Source of the DNA: Ferruginibacter sp.
Lineage (GTDB): Bacteria > Bacteroidota > Bacteroidia > Chitinophagales > Chitinophagaceae
Reading direction: 5' to 3'
NCBI GenBank assembly: GCA_030831945.1
Contig: JAURKC010000035.1
Span: 1 to 64,000 of the forward strand
Length of the DNA: 64,000 nt
Below the pieces are notes generated by a model. That model was not told where the DNA came from and did not search any database. It saw only the letters and a program-made list of their open reading frames with translations. How positions within the stretch are numbered: the stretch's first letter is position 1; each line of letters starts with the position of its first letter. Shown piece by piece: positions 18,521 through 28,237 of this stretch. The position numbers and the translations under genes were made by a program.

Positions 18521-18576
18521 AATCAAGGGAGATAAACAAGTTTAAAATTACTGGTTCTCCTTTTTTAAAAATTTAA

Positions 18577-20136
18577 TTAAAAGGGTGTATCATCATCATA
18601 GGCGCTATCATTCATTTTGCTGCCCTTTTGAATATACAATTTAGCTCCTCCCGTTTCATCACTTGTAACAGGTCTGAAACTGCCCCCTGGAGCACCTCCA
18701 CCAAAATCATTTCCACCATCTTGATCTTCAATAAATTTCTGAATATGCAAGAGCGCTTTCAATTTGATAGTTTCTAAGCTACCATTTCTATGCTTGGCAA
18801 TTTTCACAAAAGTTTCTCCTTTATTACTTTCACCCATTTCATTGGCGGTAATATCATAATATTCTGGACGATACAAAAACATTACCATGTCCGCATCTTG
18901 TTCAATAGCGCCCGATTCTCTCAAATCACTCAACTGAGGAATTTTAGCTCCTTCTTTTCTTTTTTCTACTTCCCTACTTAATTGAGATAAGGCAATGATC
19001 GGAACTTTTAATTCTTTGGCTAGCCCTTTTAGATCTCTAGAGATCTTACTAATTTCTTGTTCGCGATTACCATTTTTATTATCTGAACTTCCACTCATCA
19101 ACTGCAGATAATCGATGATGATTAATCCTATATCATGCTTGTTTTTTAATCTTCTACATTTAGCCCTTAATTCAAAAATATTCAGCGCTGCTGTGTCATC
19201 AATATAAATGGGTGCTTTACTCAAACGCTCAATTCCACGCTTATACAATTGCTTCATTTCATGTTCTTCTAATTTGCCACGAGAAATTTTTTCTAACCAT
19301 ATTTCACTCTCTGCACTCAAAATACGCTGAACCAACTGACTTGAGCTCATCTCCAAACTAAAAAATACTACTGGAGTAGGTTTAGTAGGATGAAGGGCTG
19401 CACTACGTGCTAAATTTAATGCAAAGGCGGTTTTACCAACAGAGGGTCTTGCCGCCAACACGATTAAATCAGTTGGTTGCCATCCATAGGTTAGTTTATC
19501 AAGTGTGGCAAAGCCACTAGGAACACCAGTAATGTCTTCATCACGGTTACGCATGTCCTCAATTCGCTGTATGGTTTTGACCAATACGGTATTGATATCT
19601 TCAAATGCGCTTCTAAGATGATTATTGGTAATCTCAAATAATTTACTTTCTGCATCATCCAATAAATCAAATACATCCGTAGTATCTTCATAGGCATCGC
19701 CGATAATTTCACCACTGATTCTAATTAATTCTCGTTGAATAAATTTTTGTAAAACAATTCTTGAGTGCGCATCAATATTGGCAGATGATACCACCGAATT
19801 GGTTAATTTAGAAACATAATAAGCTCCTCCTACTATTTCAAGTTCGCCTCTTAGTTTTAACTCCTCTACTACCGTTAATAAATCAATTGGCAAACTTTTA
19901 TCTGCCAAAGATTTCATTGCTTTAAAAATACTTTGATGCGCTTCGCCATAAAAACACTCCGGCTTTAAAATCTCCACCACGGTGTCAAAAGCACTCTTTT
20001 CCAACATGATTGCGCCTAGAATCGCCTCTTCCAGTTCTTTTGACTGAGGGGGTACTTTTCCAAAAACCATATTTCCTAAATCAATGGATGGTTTTCGTCT
20101 AACTTTTCTATCCTTGTTTAAATTGGTCAACTCCAT
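18577..20136 (-). CDS. dnaB: Replicative DNA helicase DnaB
   Basis: A 519-residue hexameric 5'-3' helicase that unwinds DNA ahead of the replisome. The N-terminal domain (PQSKELEEAILGAIMLEKS) binds primase and the helicase ring. The RecA-like core has Walker A ARPSVGKTAFALNLA, VVFFSLEMSSSQLVQRIL, Walker B LIIIDYLQLM, and LSQLSREVEKR. No intein is present. The C-terminal tail is glycine-rich and acidic (GGAPGGSF to DDDTPF). It diverges from pheT, and the 533 bases between them carry DnaA-box-like sites, which fits a helicase gene beside an origin. ATG at 20136. Confidence 0.96.
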   Translation of the reverse strand: MELTNLNKDRKVRRKPSIDLGNMVFGKVPPQSKELEEAILGAIMLEKSAFDTVVEILKPECFYGEAHQSIFKAMKSLADKSLPIDLLTVVEELKLRGELEIVGGAYYVSKLTNSVVSSANIDAHSRIVLQKFIQRELIRISGEIIGDAYEDTTDVFDLLDDAESKLFEITNNHLRSAFEDINTVLVKTIQRIEDMRNRDEDITGVPSGFATLDKLTYGWQPTDLIVLAARPSVGKTAFALNLARSAALHPTKPTPVVFFSLEMSSSQLVQRILSAESEIWLEKISRGKLEEHEMKQLYKRGIERLSKAPIYIDDTAALNIFELRAKCRRLKNKHDIGLIIIDYLQLMSGSSDNKNGNREQEISKISRDLKGLAKELKVPIIALSQLSREVEKRKEGAKIPQLSDLRESGAIEQDADMVMFLYRPEYYDITANEMGESNKGETFVKIAKHRNGSLETIKLKALLHIQKFIEDQDGGNDFGGGAPGGSFRPVTSDETGGAKLYIQKGSKMNDSAYDDDTPF

Positions 20137-20669
20137 AGGGATACTATTTTTTTATAGAATAGGGTGTTAATTTTTCAATTTTTATTAGAAGACTGTCGGT
20201 CCTTTACCTTAAAATACCTTGCCAATATGCTTTTCTCAACCTTTTGCTTTTGAAAAAAACTTAGAACAAAATTTTTCAAGTGGGCTAAGATAAATGCAAA
20301 TAACCGTTTGATTATCCACAGTGCTCAGCGGCAAACATTTTATATTCATTATACACAATGAATCCACCTTCAAAAATAGCTTATTAATAGCTTATCCACC
20401 TGTTTATTAACAGTTAATTTAGCCGATTTATTGCATTCTACCCTATTTTATCAACACCTTAAATCACCAAAAATATTTTTTCTGCACCAGATTGCTTTTT
20501 TTTAAAGTTGGTACTATTCTTTAAATCATTTATCTAGGATTTATTGCATCCAATTAGTTTTCTGGCAGATTATTTTTAAAAATATAGCCTCTTTTTAATA
20601 TCCGTTTTTACGCTTGCGCCTCAATAACTATCTTTGCGCTATCATACATTACTAATTAACAAACATTGA
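20137..20669. other. Candidate replication origin (oriC) region with DnaA-box-like sites
   Basis: This 533-base gene-free stretch holds TTATCCACA at 20312 (exact DnaA box), TTATACACA at 20349 (fits TTATNCACA), TTATCCACC at 20392, TTATTAACA at 20404 and TTATCAACA at 20448, all in the same orientation and 12-44 bases apart. A long AT-rich stretch with T-runs follows (about 20460-20610), a plausible unwinding element. dnaB lies on one side, and a run of rightward genes on the other. Bacteroidota origins are often away from dnaA, so absence of dnaA does not count against it. GC skew was not computed. Confidence 0.5.
20629..20636 (+). promoter_or_regulatory. -7 promoter box of pheT
   Basis: TATCTTTG matches TAnnTTTG and lies 33 bases before the pheT ATG, giving a normal short leader, unlike the leaderless-type promoters elsewhere. 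Confidence 0.5.
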
Positions 20670-23096
20670 ATGACCATAAGTTATAATTGGCTGAGTGAAT
20701 ATTTGCCGGAAAAAGTAGACCCTGAAAAATTGAGCAGAATTCTTACTTCCATTGGATTGGAAGTAGAGAGTCTTGAAAAATATGAAGCTATAAAGGGCGG
20801 ACTAAAAGGATTGGTGATCGGAGAAGTACTTACCTGCACCAAACATCCTGATGCAGATAAATTAAGCATTACAACTGTTGAAGTTGGAGCCGAGCAACCT
20901 TTACAAATCGTTTGTGGTGCACCCAATGTTGAAGTAGGTCAAAAAGTAGTAGTGGCTTCCATTGGAACGACCATTTATCCGCTGAATGGAGAGCCCCTTA
21001 CCATGAAAAAAGCAAAAATTCGCGGGGTGGATAGTTTTGGAATGATCTGTGCAGAAGATGAAATTGGACTAAGTAATAATCATGCTGGTATTCTTGTATT
21101 GCCACCAGCAACAGAAGTTGGAATGGCCGCTGAAAAACACTTTAAACCTTATGACGATTTTATTTTCGAAATAGGCCTTACTCCGAACAGAATGGATGCC
21201 ATGAGCCACCTAGGTGTGGCTAAAGATGTATGTGCTTGGCTTTCGCACCACAATAAAAAAGAAACTACCGTAAAATCTCCTTTTAAAAATAACTTTAAAG
21301 CTATTGAAAAAGGAAATAAAATTGCCGTAACTATTCAGAACAATGAAGCTTGTCAACGTTATGCAGGGGTAAGTATACAAAAAGTCACCATCGCAGAAAG
21401 TCCGGATTGGCTGCAACAAAAATTAAAGTGCATAGGCTTAAAGCCAATCAACAATATCGTAGATATCACCAATTTTATATTACACGAAACTGGTCAACCG
21501 CTTCACGCATTTGATGCCGACCAAATTTTTGGAAAAAAAATAATTGTAAAAAATCTAACCGATAAAAGTTCCTTTGTTACACTAGATGAAAAACAAAGAA
21601 CACTTTCTACAGATGATTTGATGATTTGTAATGCAGAAGCGCCCATGTGTATTGCTGGAGTGTATGGTGGTTTACAAAGTGGCGTAACGAATAGCACTAA
21701 AAATATTTTTCTAGAAAGCGCTTGGTTCAATCCAACGAGTATTCGTAAGACATCTATTCGCCATGGTTTGAGAACTGATGCTGCTACTAGATTTGAAAAA
21801 GGAGTAGATATCAGTAATACAGTCAATGTATTAAAAAGAGCGGCACTAATGATTCAGGAAATAGCTGGCGGCGAAATTGCCTCTGCTATTATTGATGTAT
21901 ATCCCGATCCAAAACCAAAGGCTGAAATCACGATTAAGTACCACTACTTAAAAAAATTAAGTGGTAAAAATTATCATGGGGACACGATCAAAAACATTTT
22001 GATTGCCCTTGGTTTCGAAATCATTAAAGAAGGAATGGATGATATTCGAATTGCTGTACCCTACAGTAAACCTGATATCACTATACCAGCCGATATTGTT
22101 GAAGAGATCATGCGCATTGATGGACTAGACTTAATAGAAATCCCCTCTGCTATTACCATTTCTCACTCCGTAGAAACACTCGGTCATGCTGCTGCTTATA
22201 AAGAAAAAGTTTGCGCGGGACTTATAGGAATTGGTATGAACGAAATTTTTACCAATAGTATTACCAATGCAGCCTACTTCGGTGAAGAAGTTTTACAGAC
22301 CACTGTAAAGATGATTAATAGTCTTAGTGCGGACCTGAATGTAATGCGCCCTTCCATGATGGAAACAGGATTGGAGACCGTTGCCTATAATTGTAATAGA
22401 AAAAATAATGATCTGCAGCTTTTTGAATTCGGAAAAACTTATCATACCTCAGCGGTTGGTAGTTATGAAGAGCAACAACATATTAGTATCTACATTACAG
22501 GAAATAAACAATTAGGAGGTTGGAAAACCAAGAGTGAGAAAACTGATTTTTATTATGCAAAAGGAGTGCTAGAAAATGTACTATCATTAGTAGGATTGTC
22601 GCTGGGTAATTACCAACGTAAAAACGATTCGAAGCTAGATGATTGTGTTGAGCTAAGTATAAAAAAAGAAGTGGTGGCAACCCTAGGAATTGTTAACAAA
22701 AAAACATTGGACAAATTTGATATTAAACAACCCGTTTATTTTATAGATATCAATTGGGATAAAATTTTGGAATTAAATAATGCTATCCAAGTTCGCTATC
22801 ATGAAATTGCTAAATTTCCAGCTGCAACTAGGGACTTGTCAATAGTGGTTGATAAAATGCTGAAATACGAAACCATTGAGCAGCTTACTTATGCAACCAA
22901 GCTGAAAAAATTACAATCCATCAATTTATTTGATATATTTGAGAGTGAAAAACTTGGTGCAGATAAAAAAGCCATGGCGATCAGTCTGACATTTTTGGAT
23001 GAAGAAAAAACAATGACTGATAAAGATATTGATGGAATGATGGCTACCTTAATTACTGCTTATGAAAAAGAATTGAATGCAGTAATAAGAAAATAA
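20670..23096 (+). CDS. pheT: Phenylalanyl-tRNA synthetase beta subunit
   Basis: An 808-residue beta subunit, full length for the family, which pairs with PheS as an alpha2-beta2 enzyme to charge tRNA-Phe. Order of domains: N-terminal tRNA-binding OB fold (LVIGEVLTCTKHPDADKLS, residues 49-67), B3/4 editing domain (MDAMSHLGVAKDVCAW and QRYAGVSIQKV), B5 (ITIKYHYLKKLSG), the catalytic-like core and the C-terminal FDX-ACB domain (FPAATRDLSIVVDK). pheS is not in the window. It heads a co-directional run with the coiled-coil gene, zapA and rny. ATG at 20670. Confidence 0.97.
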   Translation: MTISYNWLSEYLPEKVDPEKLSRILTSIGLEVESLEKYEAIKGGLKGLVIGEVLTCTKHPDADKLSITTVEVGAEQPLQIVCGAPNVEVGQKVVVASIGTTIYPLNGEPLTMKKAKIRGVDSFGMICAEDEIGLSNNHAGILVLPPATEVGMAAEKHFKPYDDFIFEIGLTPNRMDAMSHLGVAKDVCAWLSHHNKKETTVKSPFKNNFKAIEKGNKIAVTIQNNEACQRYAGVSIQKVTIAESPDWLQQKLKCIGLKPINNIVDITNFILHETGQPLHAFDADQIFGKKIIVKNLTDKSSFVTLDEKQRTLSTDDLMICNAEAPMCIAGVYGGLQSGVTNSTKNIFLESAWFNPTSIRKTSIRHGLRTDAATRFEKGVDISNTVNVLKRAALMIQEIAGGEIASAIIDVYPDPKPKAEITIKYHYLKKLSGKNYHGDTIKNILIALGFEIIKEGMDDIRIAVPYSKPDITIPADIVEEIMRIDGLDLIEIPSAITISHSVETLGHAAAYKEKVCAGLIGIGMNEIFTNSITNAAYFGEEVLQTTVKMINSLSADLNVMRPSMMETGLETVAYNCNRKNNDLQLFEFGKTYHTSAVGSYEEQQHISIYITGNKQLGGWKTKSEKTDFYYAKGVLENVLSLVGLSLGNYQRKNDSKLDDCVELSIKKEVVATLGIVNKKTLDKFDIKQPVYFIDINWDKILELNNAIQVRYHEIAKFPAATRDLSIVVDKMLKYETIEQLTYATKLKKLQSINLFDIFESEKLGADKKAMAISLTFLDEEKTMTDKDIDGMMATLITAYEKELNAVIRK

Positions 23097-23164
23097 TGTT
23101 CGATTAAAATAGCATCCACTCAAAAGAATTATAGATTAAAATTTTTATAAAATAATTTTTCCTG

Positions 23165-23452
23165 TTGTCAAACCTATCAGAAAATATTAACCGAATTAAT
23201 GCCAAACTTCAGCAATTACTGAAGCAATACCAGTTGATGCAAAAGGAAAATGAACAACTTACTCAATCCATAAAAGAGTTGAAAACAGCTCAGGAAGCCA
23301 ATATGCTCCGCATTAGTCAAATGGAACAACAGGCAGGAATTTTAAAATCGGCAGCTGGTAAAATGAATGAAAAAGATAAAAAAATATTTGAACAACAAAT
23401 CAATCAATACATCAAAGAAATTGATAAAAGTATAGGATTGCTAAGTGAATAA
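23165..23452 (+). CDS. Small coiled-coil protein, ZapB-like by context
   Basis: A 95-residue, highly charged protein that is almost all coiled coil (heptads from LQQLLKQYQLMQKENEQLT to MNEKDKKIFEQQINQYIKEI). The start is a TTG at 23165, because no upstream in-frame ATG exists and the first internal ATG (residue 20) would cut into the first heptads. It lies 68 bases after pheT and five bases before zapA. Position and shape suggest a division-ring coiled coil like ZapB, but the sequence is too simple to prove homology. Cytoplasmic, no membrane segment. Confidence 0.65.
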   Translation: MSNLSENINRINAKLQQLLKQYQLMQKENEQLTQSIKELKTAQEANMLRISQMEQQAGILKSAAGKMNEKDKKIFEQQINQYIKEIDKSIGLLSE

Positions 23453-23457
23453 AATCT

Positions 23458-23739
23458 ATGTCAGAACTAATTCCCATTAATCTAGTGATCGGTGATCGTA
23501 CCTATCGAATAAAAACACTCCCTAAAGACGAGGAGCTTATTCGACAAACGATCAAAACCATTAACGATAAGATCATTGAGTTTAAAACCCAGTTTGCTGG
23601 AAAAGATATGCAGGATTTTATTGCGATGGTGATGATCTGGTATGCTACCCAGGGAGCTCAAGAATCTAACCCAGCGGTTGAAAAAGCTGTTACAGATGCG
23701 CTCCTAAAGATGGAGCTGCAGATAGATAAAGCCCTATAA
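23458..23739 (+). CDS. zapA: Cell division protein ZapA
   Basis: A 93-residue protein of the ZapA family, which bundles FtsZ filaments at mid-cell. The N-terminal beta-hairpin region (INLVIGDRTYRIKTLPKDEELIRQ) and the long C-terminal helix (AMVMIWYATQGAQ to LLKMELQIDKAL) follow the family plan. It starts five bases after the coiled-coil gene, indicating a shared transcript. Two hundred bases of non-coding DNA follow before rny, a place where small RNAs are known next to zapA in other phyla. The assignment is from length, motif layout and context. Confidence 0.88.
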   Translation: MSELIPINLVIGDRTYRIKTLPKDEELIRQTIKTINDKIIEFKTQFAGKDMQDFIAMVMIWYATQGAQESNPAVEKAVTDALLKMELQIDKAL

Positions 23740-23874
23740 ATGCCCCTTTCAAATAACAGAATACTTAATTAGACAAGTTCTCCAGGGTATTCTTCCTACT
23801 GCCCTTAGCTATTCTAAGTTAAAATTAGATAGAGTTGAATAATGTTCGGCTCCAAAACTCCAAACTAAATTTCA
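23740..23874 (+). ncRNA. Possible structured RNA between zapA and rny (6S-like?)
   Basis: This gap holds nested complementary segments: CTATTCTAA pairs with TTAGATAG around 23810-23832 (one bulge), and AGGG pairs with CCCT at 23784-23805. 6S RNA lies beside zapA in some other bacteria, and a Bacteroidota 6S family (6S-Flavo) exists. I cannot show a full 6S fold, so this is a weak candidate and its ends are guesses. Confidence 0.2.
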
Positions 23875-23882
23875 TATCTTCG
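23875..23882 (+). promoter_or_regulatory. -7 promoter box upstream of rny
   Basis: TATCTTCG is one base off the TAnnTTTG consensus and lies 79 bases before the rny ATG, implying a leader of about 70 bases. Confidence 0.4.
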
Positions 23883-23961
23883 CCACCTAACTATCTCATT
23901 TTACTGATGGGTCTAGAGAGGAAATATAAGATTGTGAACCGATTAAAAACAAAAAAACTCA

Positions 23962-25527
23962 ATGGAATCGAACATACTTTTCATCATCATTGGAGCAATT
24001 GCCCTGACTTCGGGGCTTTTACTCGGCAAATTTATTTTTGCCAAAAACACGAATAAACTGGTAAAAGACGCTGAGGATCAAGCTAAAAAGATCATTGCAG
24101 ATGGTCAATTACAAGCAGAAAACCTAAAAAAAGAGAAATTACTGGAGGCAAAAGAAAAATTTGTACAGTTAAAATCTGATCACGACAGGGATGTATTACA
24201 ACGCTCTCAAAAAGCAAATGAAGCTGAAAATAGAATTAAGCAAAAAGAGCAATCCATCACACAAAAAGAGCTAAATCTTGATAAGCAAATCAAGGAAAAT
24301 GATGGTATCAAAGAAACCCTTAATCGCCAGATTGAAGTGGTTAATGTAAAACGTACTGAACTAGAAAAGCATCAGGAAGAACATATTCGCCGATTAGAGA
24401 AAGTGGCAGGTTTATCAGCCGAAGACGCTAGAACCCAGCTCATTGAAGGCCTAAAACAAGAAGCTCAAACGAGAGCATTGGTGATTCAACAAGAGATTAT
24501 TGAAGATGCTAAATTGAAGGCTAACAAAGAGGCTCGTAAAATAGTTATTCAAACCATTCAGCGTACAGCTGCAGAGCAGGCTATTGAAAACTCAATCACT
24601 GTTTTTAACTTAGAAAGTGATGAAATAAAGGGTTCTATTATTGGAAGGGAAGGAAGGAATATTAGAGCTATAGAAGCTGCTACAGGAGTGGATCTAATTG
24701 TAGATGATACCCCCGAAGCGATTGTACTTTCCTCTTTTGACCCATTACGTAGAGAAATTGCCCGTTTATCACTACAACGCTTAGTAGCGGATGGTAGAAT
24801 TCACCCTGCTAGAATTGAAGAGGTAGTAGAAAAAACCAAGCGTCAACTAGATGATCAGGTAATGGAAATCGGTGAGCGTACGGCAATGGAATTAGGTGTA
24901 CATGGTCTACATAAAGAACTAATTAGAATGGTCGGCAGAATGCGTTTCCGCTCTTCTTATGGTCAGAATTTGTTAATGCATAGCAGGGAGACCGCTAATC
25001 TGTGTGCCATTATGGCTTCGGAGTTAGGCATGAATCCTAAACTAGCTAAACGTGCAGGTTTACTGCATGATATCGGTAAAGTACCCGATGAAGAAACAGA
25101 ATTAAGTCATGCACTTTTAGGTGCAAAATTGGCTGAAAAGTATGGTGAAAATCCTGCAGTAGTCAATGCAATTGGTGCCCACCATGATGAGATGGAAATG
25201 CAATATGTTATTTCACCAATTATTCAGGCTTGTGATGCCATTAGCGGTGCTAGGCCAGGTGCAAGACGCGAAATAATGCAGCAGTATATCCAGCGTATCA
25301 AAGACCTGGAAAACCTTGCTCAGGGTTACCAAGGGGTTGAAAAAGCTTACGCCATCCAAGCAGGTAGAGAATTAAGGGTAATTGTAGAAGCAGACAAGGT
25401 AAGTGATTCCGATAGCGATAAATTAAGCTTTGAAATAGCCCAAAAAATTCAGACTGAAATGACCTTCCCTGGTCAAATAAAGGTTACAGTAATCAGGGAA
25501 AAAAGAGCCGTAAATATTGCTCGTTAA
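23962..25527 (+). CDS. rny: Ribonuclease Y
   Basis: A 521-residue membrane-anchored endoribonuclease that starts decay of mRNAs. The N-terminal helix ([19 protein letters not shown]) anchors it. A long coiled coil (residues 30-190) follows, then a KH domain with [19 protein letters not shown], and an HD domain with [13 protein letters not shown] and HHDEM metal ligands. It has the usual length and all key residues. It follows zapA on the same strand but has its own promoter box. A strong terminator follows at 25545. A longer upstream frame overlapping the start is a shadow. Confidence 0.97.
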   Translation: MESNILFIIIGAIALTSGLLLGKFIFAKNTNKLVKDAEDQAKKIIADGQLQAENLKKEKLLEAKEKFVQLKSDHDRDVLQRSQKANEAENRIKQKEQSITQKELNLDKQIKENDGIKETLNRQIEVVNVKRTELEKHQEEHIRRLEKVAGLSAEDARTQLIEGLKQEAQTRALVIQQEIIEDAKLKANKEARKIVIQTIQRTAAEQAIENSITVFNLESDEIKGSIIGREGRNIRAIEAATGVDLIVDDTPEAIVLSSFDPLRREIARLSLQRLVADGRIHPARIEEVVEKTKRQLDDQVMEIGERTAMELGVHGLHKELIRMVGRMRFRSSYGQNLLMHSRETANLCAIMASELGMNPKLAKRAGLLHDIGKVPDEETELSHALLGAKLAEKYGENPAVVNAIGAHHDEMEMQYVISPIIQACDAISGARPGARREIMQQYIQRIKDLENLAQGYQGVEKAYAIQAGRELRVIVEADKVSDSDSDKLSFEIAQKIQTEMTFPGQIKVTVIREKRAVNIAR

Positions 25528-25544
25528 GACATCCTAAACTATTG

Positions 25545-25576
25545 AAAGCTACCCTCAAAATGGGTAGCTTTTTTAT
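25545..25576 (+). terminator. Rho-independent terminator after rny
   Basis: AAAGCTACCC pairs with GGGTAGCTTT around a seven-base loop, followed by a T-run, 18 bases after the rny stop. Confidence 0.9.
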
Positions 25577-25728
25577 TTTATATGGCTAAATCAGACTATT
25601 AATACCCCTAAAACCTAGACTGCAGATCATTTTTGCCACTAGTTGAGCCTTAATTCCAGTAAAACAGCCCTATTTAAGGGAATTGAAAAAAAATCCCCCT
25701 TTGATTTTACAATTATCAATTAAAACCT

Positions 25729-25736
25729 TACCTTCG
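25729..25736 (+). promoter_or_regulatory. -7 promoter box of rplS
   Basis: TACCTTCG, one base off TAnnTTTG, lies 22 bases before the rplS ATG. An upstream GCCCTATTTAAGGG pair could also fold. Confidence 0.4.
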
Positions 25737-25758
25737 CAGTCCGAAAAAAATTAAGATT

Positions 25759-26124
25759 ATGAACGCAGTAGATTTTGTACACGAGCAGTTAACAGCAACT
25801 CCAGCTCTTCCTAACTTTAAAGCAGGTGATAATATCACTGTAAATTATAAAATTGTTGAAGGTGCTAAAGAGCGTATCCAAAGCTTTAAAGGAGATGTTA
25901 TCAAACGTCAGGGAACTGGTGCTACCGCAACTTTTACCGTACGTAAAATGAGTGATGGAGTAGGTGTTGAGCGTTTATTCCCCTTCTTTTCTCCCAACAT
26001 TGAGAGTATCGTGTTGAACAAAGTAGGTAAAGTACGTCGCGCTAAATTGTTCTATTTACGCGAAAGAAGTGGTAAAAGTGCTCGTATTCAAGAAAAAAGA
26101 ATGGCGGTTGCCCTTAAAAAGTAA
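25759..26124 (+). CDS. rplS: 50S ribosomal protein L19
   Basis: A 121-residue L19, normal length. It has the SH3-like barrel ([18 protein letters not shown]), the conserved [19 protein letters not shown] stretch and [17 protein letters not shown], ending in a basic tail ([12 protein letters not shown]). L19 sits at the interface of the 30S and 50S subunits. In many genomes it follows trmD-rimM; here it stands alone between two terminators, with its own promoter. ATG at 25759. Confidence 0.97.
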   Translation: MNAVDFVHEQLTATPALPNFKAGDNITVNYKIVEGAKERIQSFKGDVIKRQGTGATATFTVRKMSDGVGVERLFPFFSPNIESIVLNKVGKVRRAKLFYLRERSGKSARIQEKRMAVALKK

Positions 26125-26140
26125 GCGACTTACAATATAT

Positions 26141-26176
26141 AAAAAAAGCGAAATCATCTGGATTTCGCTTTTTTTA
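26141..26176 (+). terminator. Rho-independent terminator after rplS
   Basis: AAAAAAAGCGAAATC pairs with GATTTCGCTTTTTTT around a five-base loop, 16 bases after the rplS stop; the flanking A- and T-runs could make it work in both directions. Confidence 0.9.
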
Positions 26177-26376
26177 TGCCCCTACGATTAGCTTTTAAAC
26201 TCCATGTTATTAATTTTTACCATCTAAAGGCATTGGCAGGTCAACTCCAAGCTAAAAAACGAATTAAGGTTAAAATATAAAATCCTATTGCTATATGATT
26301 TCAACTAAACCTTTTACATTAACATGTTTACAACATAGTTTTTAATTAAAACGATTTAATTAGTAAATAATTGAAT

Positions 26377-26384
26377 TATATTTG
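26377..26384 (+). promoter_or_regulatory. -7 promoter box of tatA
   Basis: TATATTTG matches TAnnTTTG and ends 18 bases before the tatA ATG. It overlaps the TTG at 26382 that would begin a longer frame, so that start is rejected. Confidence 0.5.
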
Positions 26385-26402
26385 TTCTTCAAATCAATTA
26401 CT

Positions 26403-26684
26403 ATGATAGTATCAAATGTGTTAGCAACTGTTTTATTATTTGGAATGCCAGGTGGCTCCGAATGGATATTTATTATTTTGGCAATCGTTTTACTTTTTGG
26501 TGGTAAAAAAATTCCTGAATTGATGAAAGGAATTGGAAAAGGAATGCGTGAATTTAAAGATGCCAAGGATAACGTAAAAAGCGAAATTGAAGAGGGCATG
26601 AAAGAAAAGGACAAAGAACAAGAAATTAGAGAATTAAGACAGCAGCTTCAAGATGCTAAACAAGCTCAAGAATTAAGCAAATAA
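26403..26684 (+). CDS. tatA: Sec-independent protein translocase subunit TatA
   Basis: A 93-residue TatA/E protein that forms the pore-like assembly for folded Tat substrates. It has one N-terminal membrane helix (WIFIILAIVLLFGGKKIPEL), the FGxxKxPEL hinge, then an amphipathic helix (GIGKGMREFKDAKDNVKSE) and an acidic/basic coiled tail. The helix begins around residue 22, after a hydrophobic lead (SNVLATVLLFGMPGG) that is longer than usual for TatA. ATG at 26403 is chosen over the upstream TTG. A Tat-type substrate is present at 55008-56636. tatC is not seen here. Confidence 0.92.
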   Translation: MIVSNVLATVLLFGMPGGSEWIFIILAIVLLFGGKKIPELMKGIGKGMREFKDAKDNVKSEIEEGMKEKDKEQEIRELRQQLQDAKQAQELSK

Positions 26685-26780
26685 GTTTTCTTTATTACAT
26701 TATTCATGGCTGAAGTAAATGACAGGTTTTCTGTCTATTACTTCAGCCAATTTTATAAAGGCTATCTAATCTTTTAAAAA

Positions 26781-28232
26781 TTGTTTTCTACAATAGCAAC
26801 CTACCATCAACAGCTTCTATCAGGAGAAACCACTTGTGTGGCAATGGTCAACCATTACCTTGAACAGATCAATAAACATCAACAGCTAAATGCTTTTGTG
26901 GAGGTGTATGCTGAAGAAGCCATTCAAAAAGCAATAGCACTAGATGCTAAGCAAAAGAAAACAGGCATCACTGGAAAATTACATGGAGTAGTAATTGGTA
27001 TTAAAGATGTTTTAGCCTACAAAGATCATACACTAACAGCGGCTTCAAAAATATTAAAAGGTTTTATCTCAGTTTACAATGCAAGTGCTATTCAGCGACT
27101 CTTAGACGAGGATGCTATTATTATTGGAAATTGTAATTGTGATGAATTTGCCATGGGCAGTACCAACGAAAATTCAGCTTACGGAAACGTGCTAAATGCT
27201 GCAGATGAAACAAAGGTTCCTGGAGGATCTTCAGGAGGAAGTGCAGTAGCTGTACAGGCAGGAATGTGCATGATTAGTTTAGGTAGTGACACCGGAGGCT
27301 CAGTAAGACAACCTGCCGATTTCTGCGGGATAATAGGTTTAAAGCCTACTTATGGCCGTATATCAAGATATGGACTCATCGCCTATGCCTCTTCCTTTGA
27401 CCAAATCGGTATTTTTAGCAAAAATATTGCGGATCTAACTTTAGCCTTAGAAGTAATTTCAGGTGAAGACGAATATGATAGCACTTCTTTACCAAGCTCC
27501 TATAAAGCACCCCTTTCAAATGCTATTCAGGAAGATTCTTCCGCTAATAAAAAATATAAAATTGCTTATTTTAAAGAAGCGATTGATCATCCATCTCTTG
27601 ACAAAGAAATTAAAGAAAATATAGTATCACTCATCCATCAATTGCAAACGGATGGCCACACTGTAGAACCGATTGAATTTGATTTACTGGATCATATTGT
27701 TCCGGCCTATTATGTTTTAACTACCGCAGAGGCCAGTAGCAATCTTAGCAGATTTGATGGGGTAAGATATGGGCATCAAACTACGAAAGCAGTGGCGGAT
27801 TTAAATGAATTTTATAAAGCCAACCGAAGTGAAGGATTTGGAAAAGAGGTAAAAAGAAGAATCTTACTAGGAACTTTTGTTTTAAGCGCTGGTCACTACG
27901 ATGCCTATTTTAGTAAGGCGCAGCAAGTAAGAAGACTATTAGTCAACAAGACAACTGCACTATTTAGTGAATACGATGCACTGATAATGCCTACTGCACC
28001 TACCACCGCTATGCCTATCGGTTCTAATTCAGATGATCCGATTGCTATGTACTTAGCAGATATTTATACTGTATTTGCAAATCTGACTGGATTACCCGCT
28101 ATATCTATTCCATTATTTAAACATAGCAATGGAATGCCTTTTGGGCTTCAGGTACTAACCAACAAACTAGAAGAAGAAACCTTATTGCAATTATCTACCT
28201 CACTACTAAAAAAGTATAGGGTGAATGGTTAA
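26781..28232 (+). CDS. gatA: Glutamyl/aspartyl-tRNA amidotransferase subunit A
   Basis: A 483-residue amidase of the GatCAB complex, which amidates Glu-tRNA-Gln or Asp-tRNA-Asn. The Ser-cisSer-Lys triad is visible as K75 (GIKDV), S150 (PGGSSGGS) and S174 (DTGGSVRQP). The length is normal. The start is a TTG at 26781; MFSTIATYHQQLLSG aligns with the family's start and no in-frame ATG lies nearby upstream. gatB and gatC are not adjacent. It is followed after five bases by a lytic transglycosylase gene, suggesting a shared transcript. Confidence 0.94.
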   Translation: MFSTIATYHQQLLSGETTCVAMVNHYLEQINKHQQLNAFVEVYAEEAIQKAIALDAKQKKTGITGKLHGVVIGIKDVLAYKDHTLTAASKILKGFISVYNASAIQRLLDEDAIIIGNCNCDEFAMGSTNENSAYGNVLNAADETKVPGGSSGGSAVAVQAGMCMISLGSDTGGSVRQPADFCGIIGLKPTYGRISRYGLIAYASSFDQIGIFSKNIADLTLALEVISGEDEYDSTSLPSSYKAPLSNAIQEDSSANKKYKIAYFKEAIDHPSLDKEIKENIVSLIHQLQTDGHTVEPIEFDLLDHIVPAYYVLTTAEASSNLSRFDGVRYGHQTTKAVADLNEFYKANRSEGFGKEVKRRILLGTFVLSAGHYDAYFSKAQQVRRLLVNKTTALFSEYDALIMPTAPTTAMPIGSNSDDPIAMYLADIYTVFANLTGLPAISIPLFKHSNGMPFGLQVLTNKLEEETLLQLSTSLLKKYRVNG

Positions 28233-28237
28233 ATAAA

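Noticed and set aside
23835..24056. Plus-strand frame overlapping the start of rny
   Set aside because: It overlaps the rny membrane anchor in another frame and has no family match.
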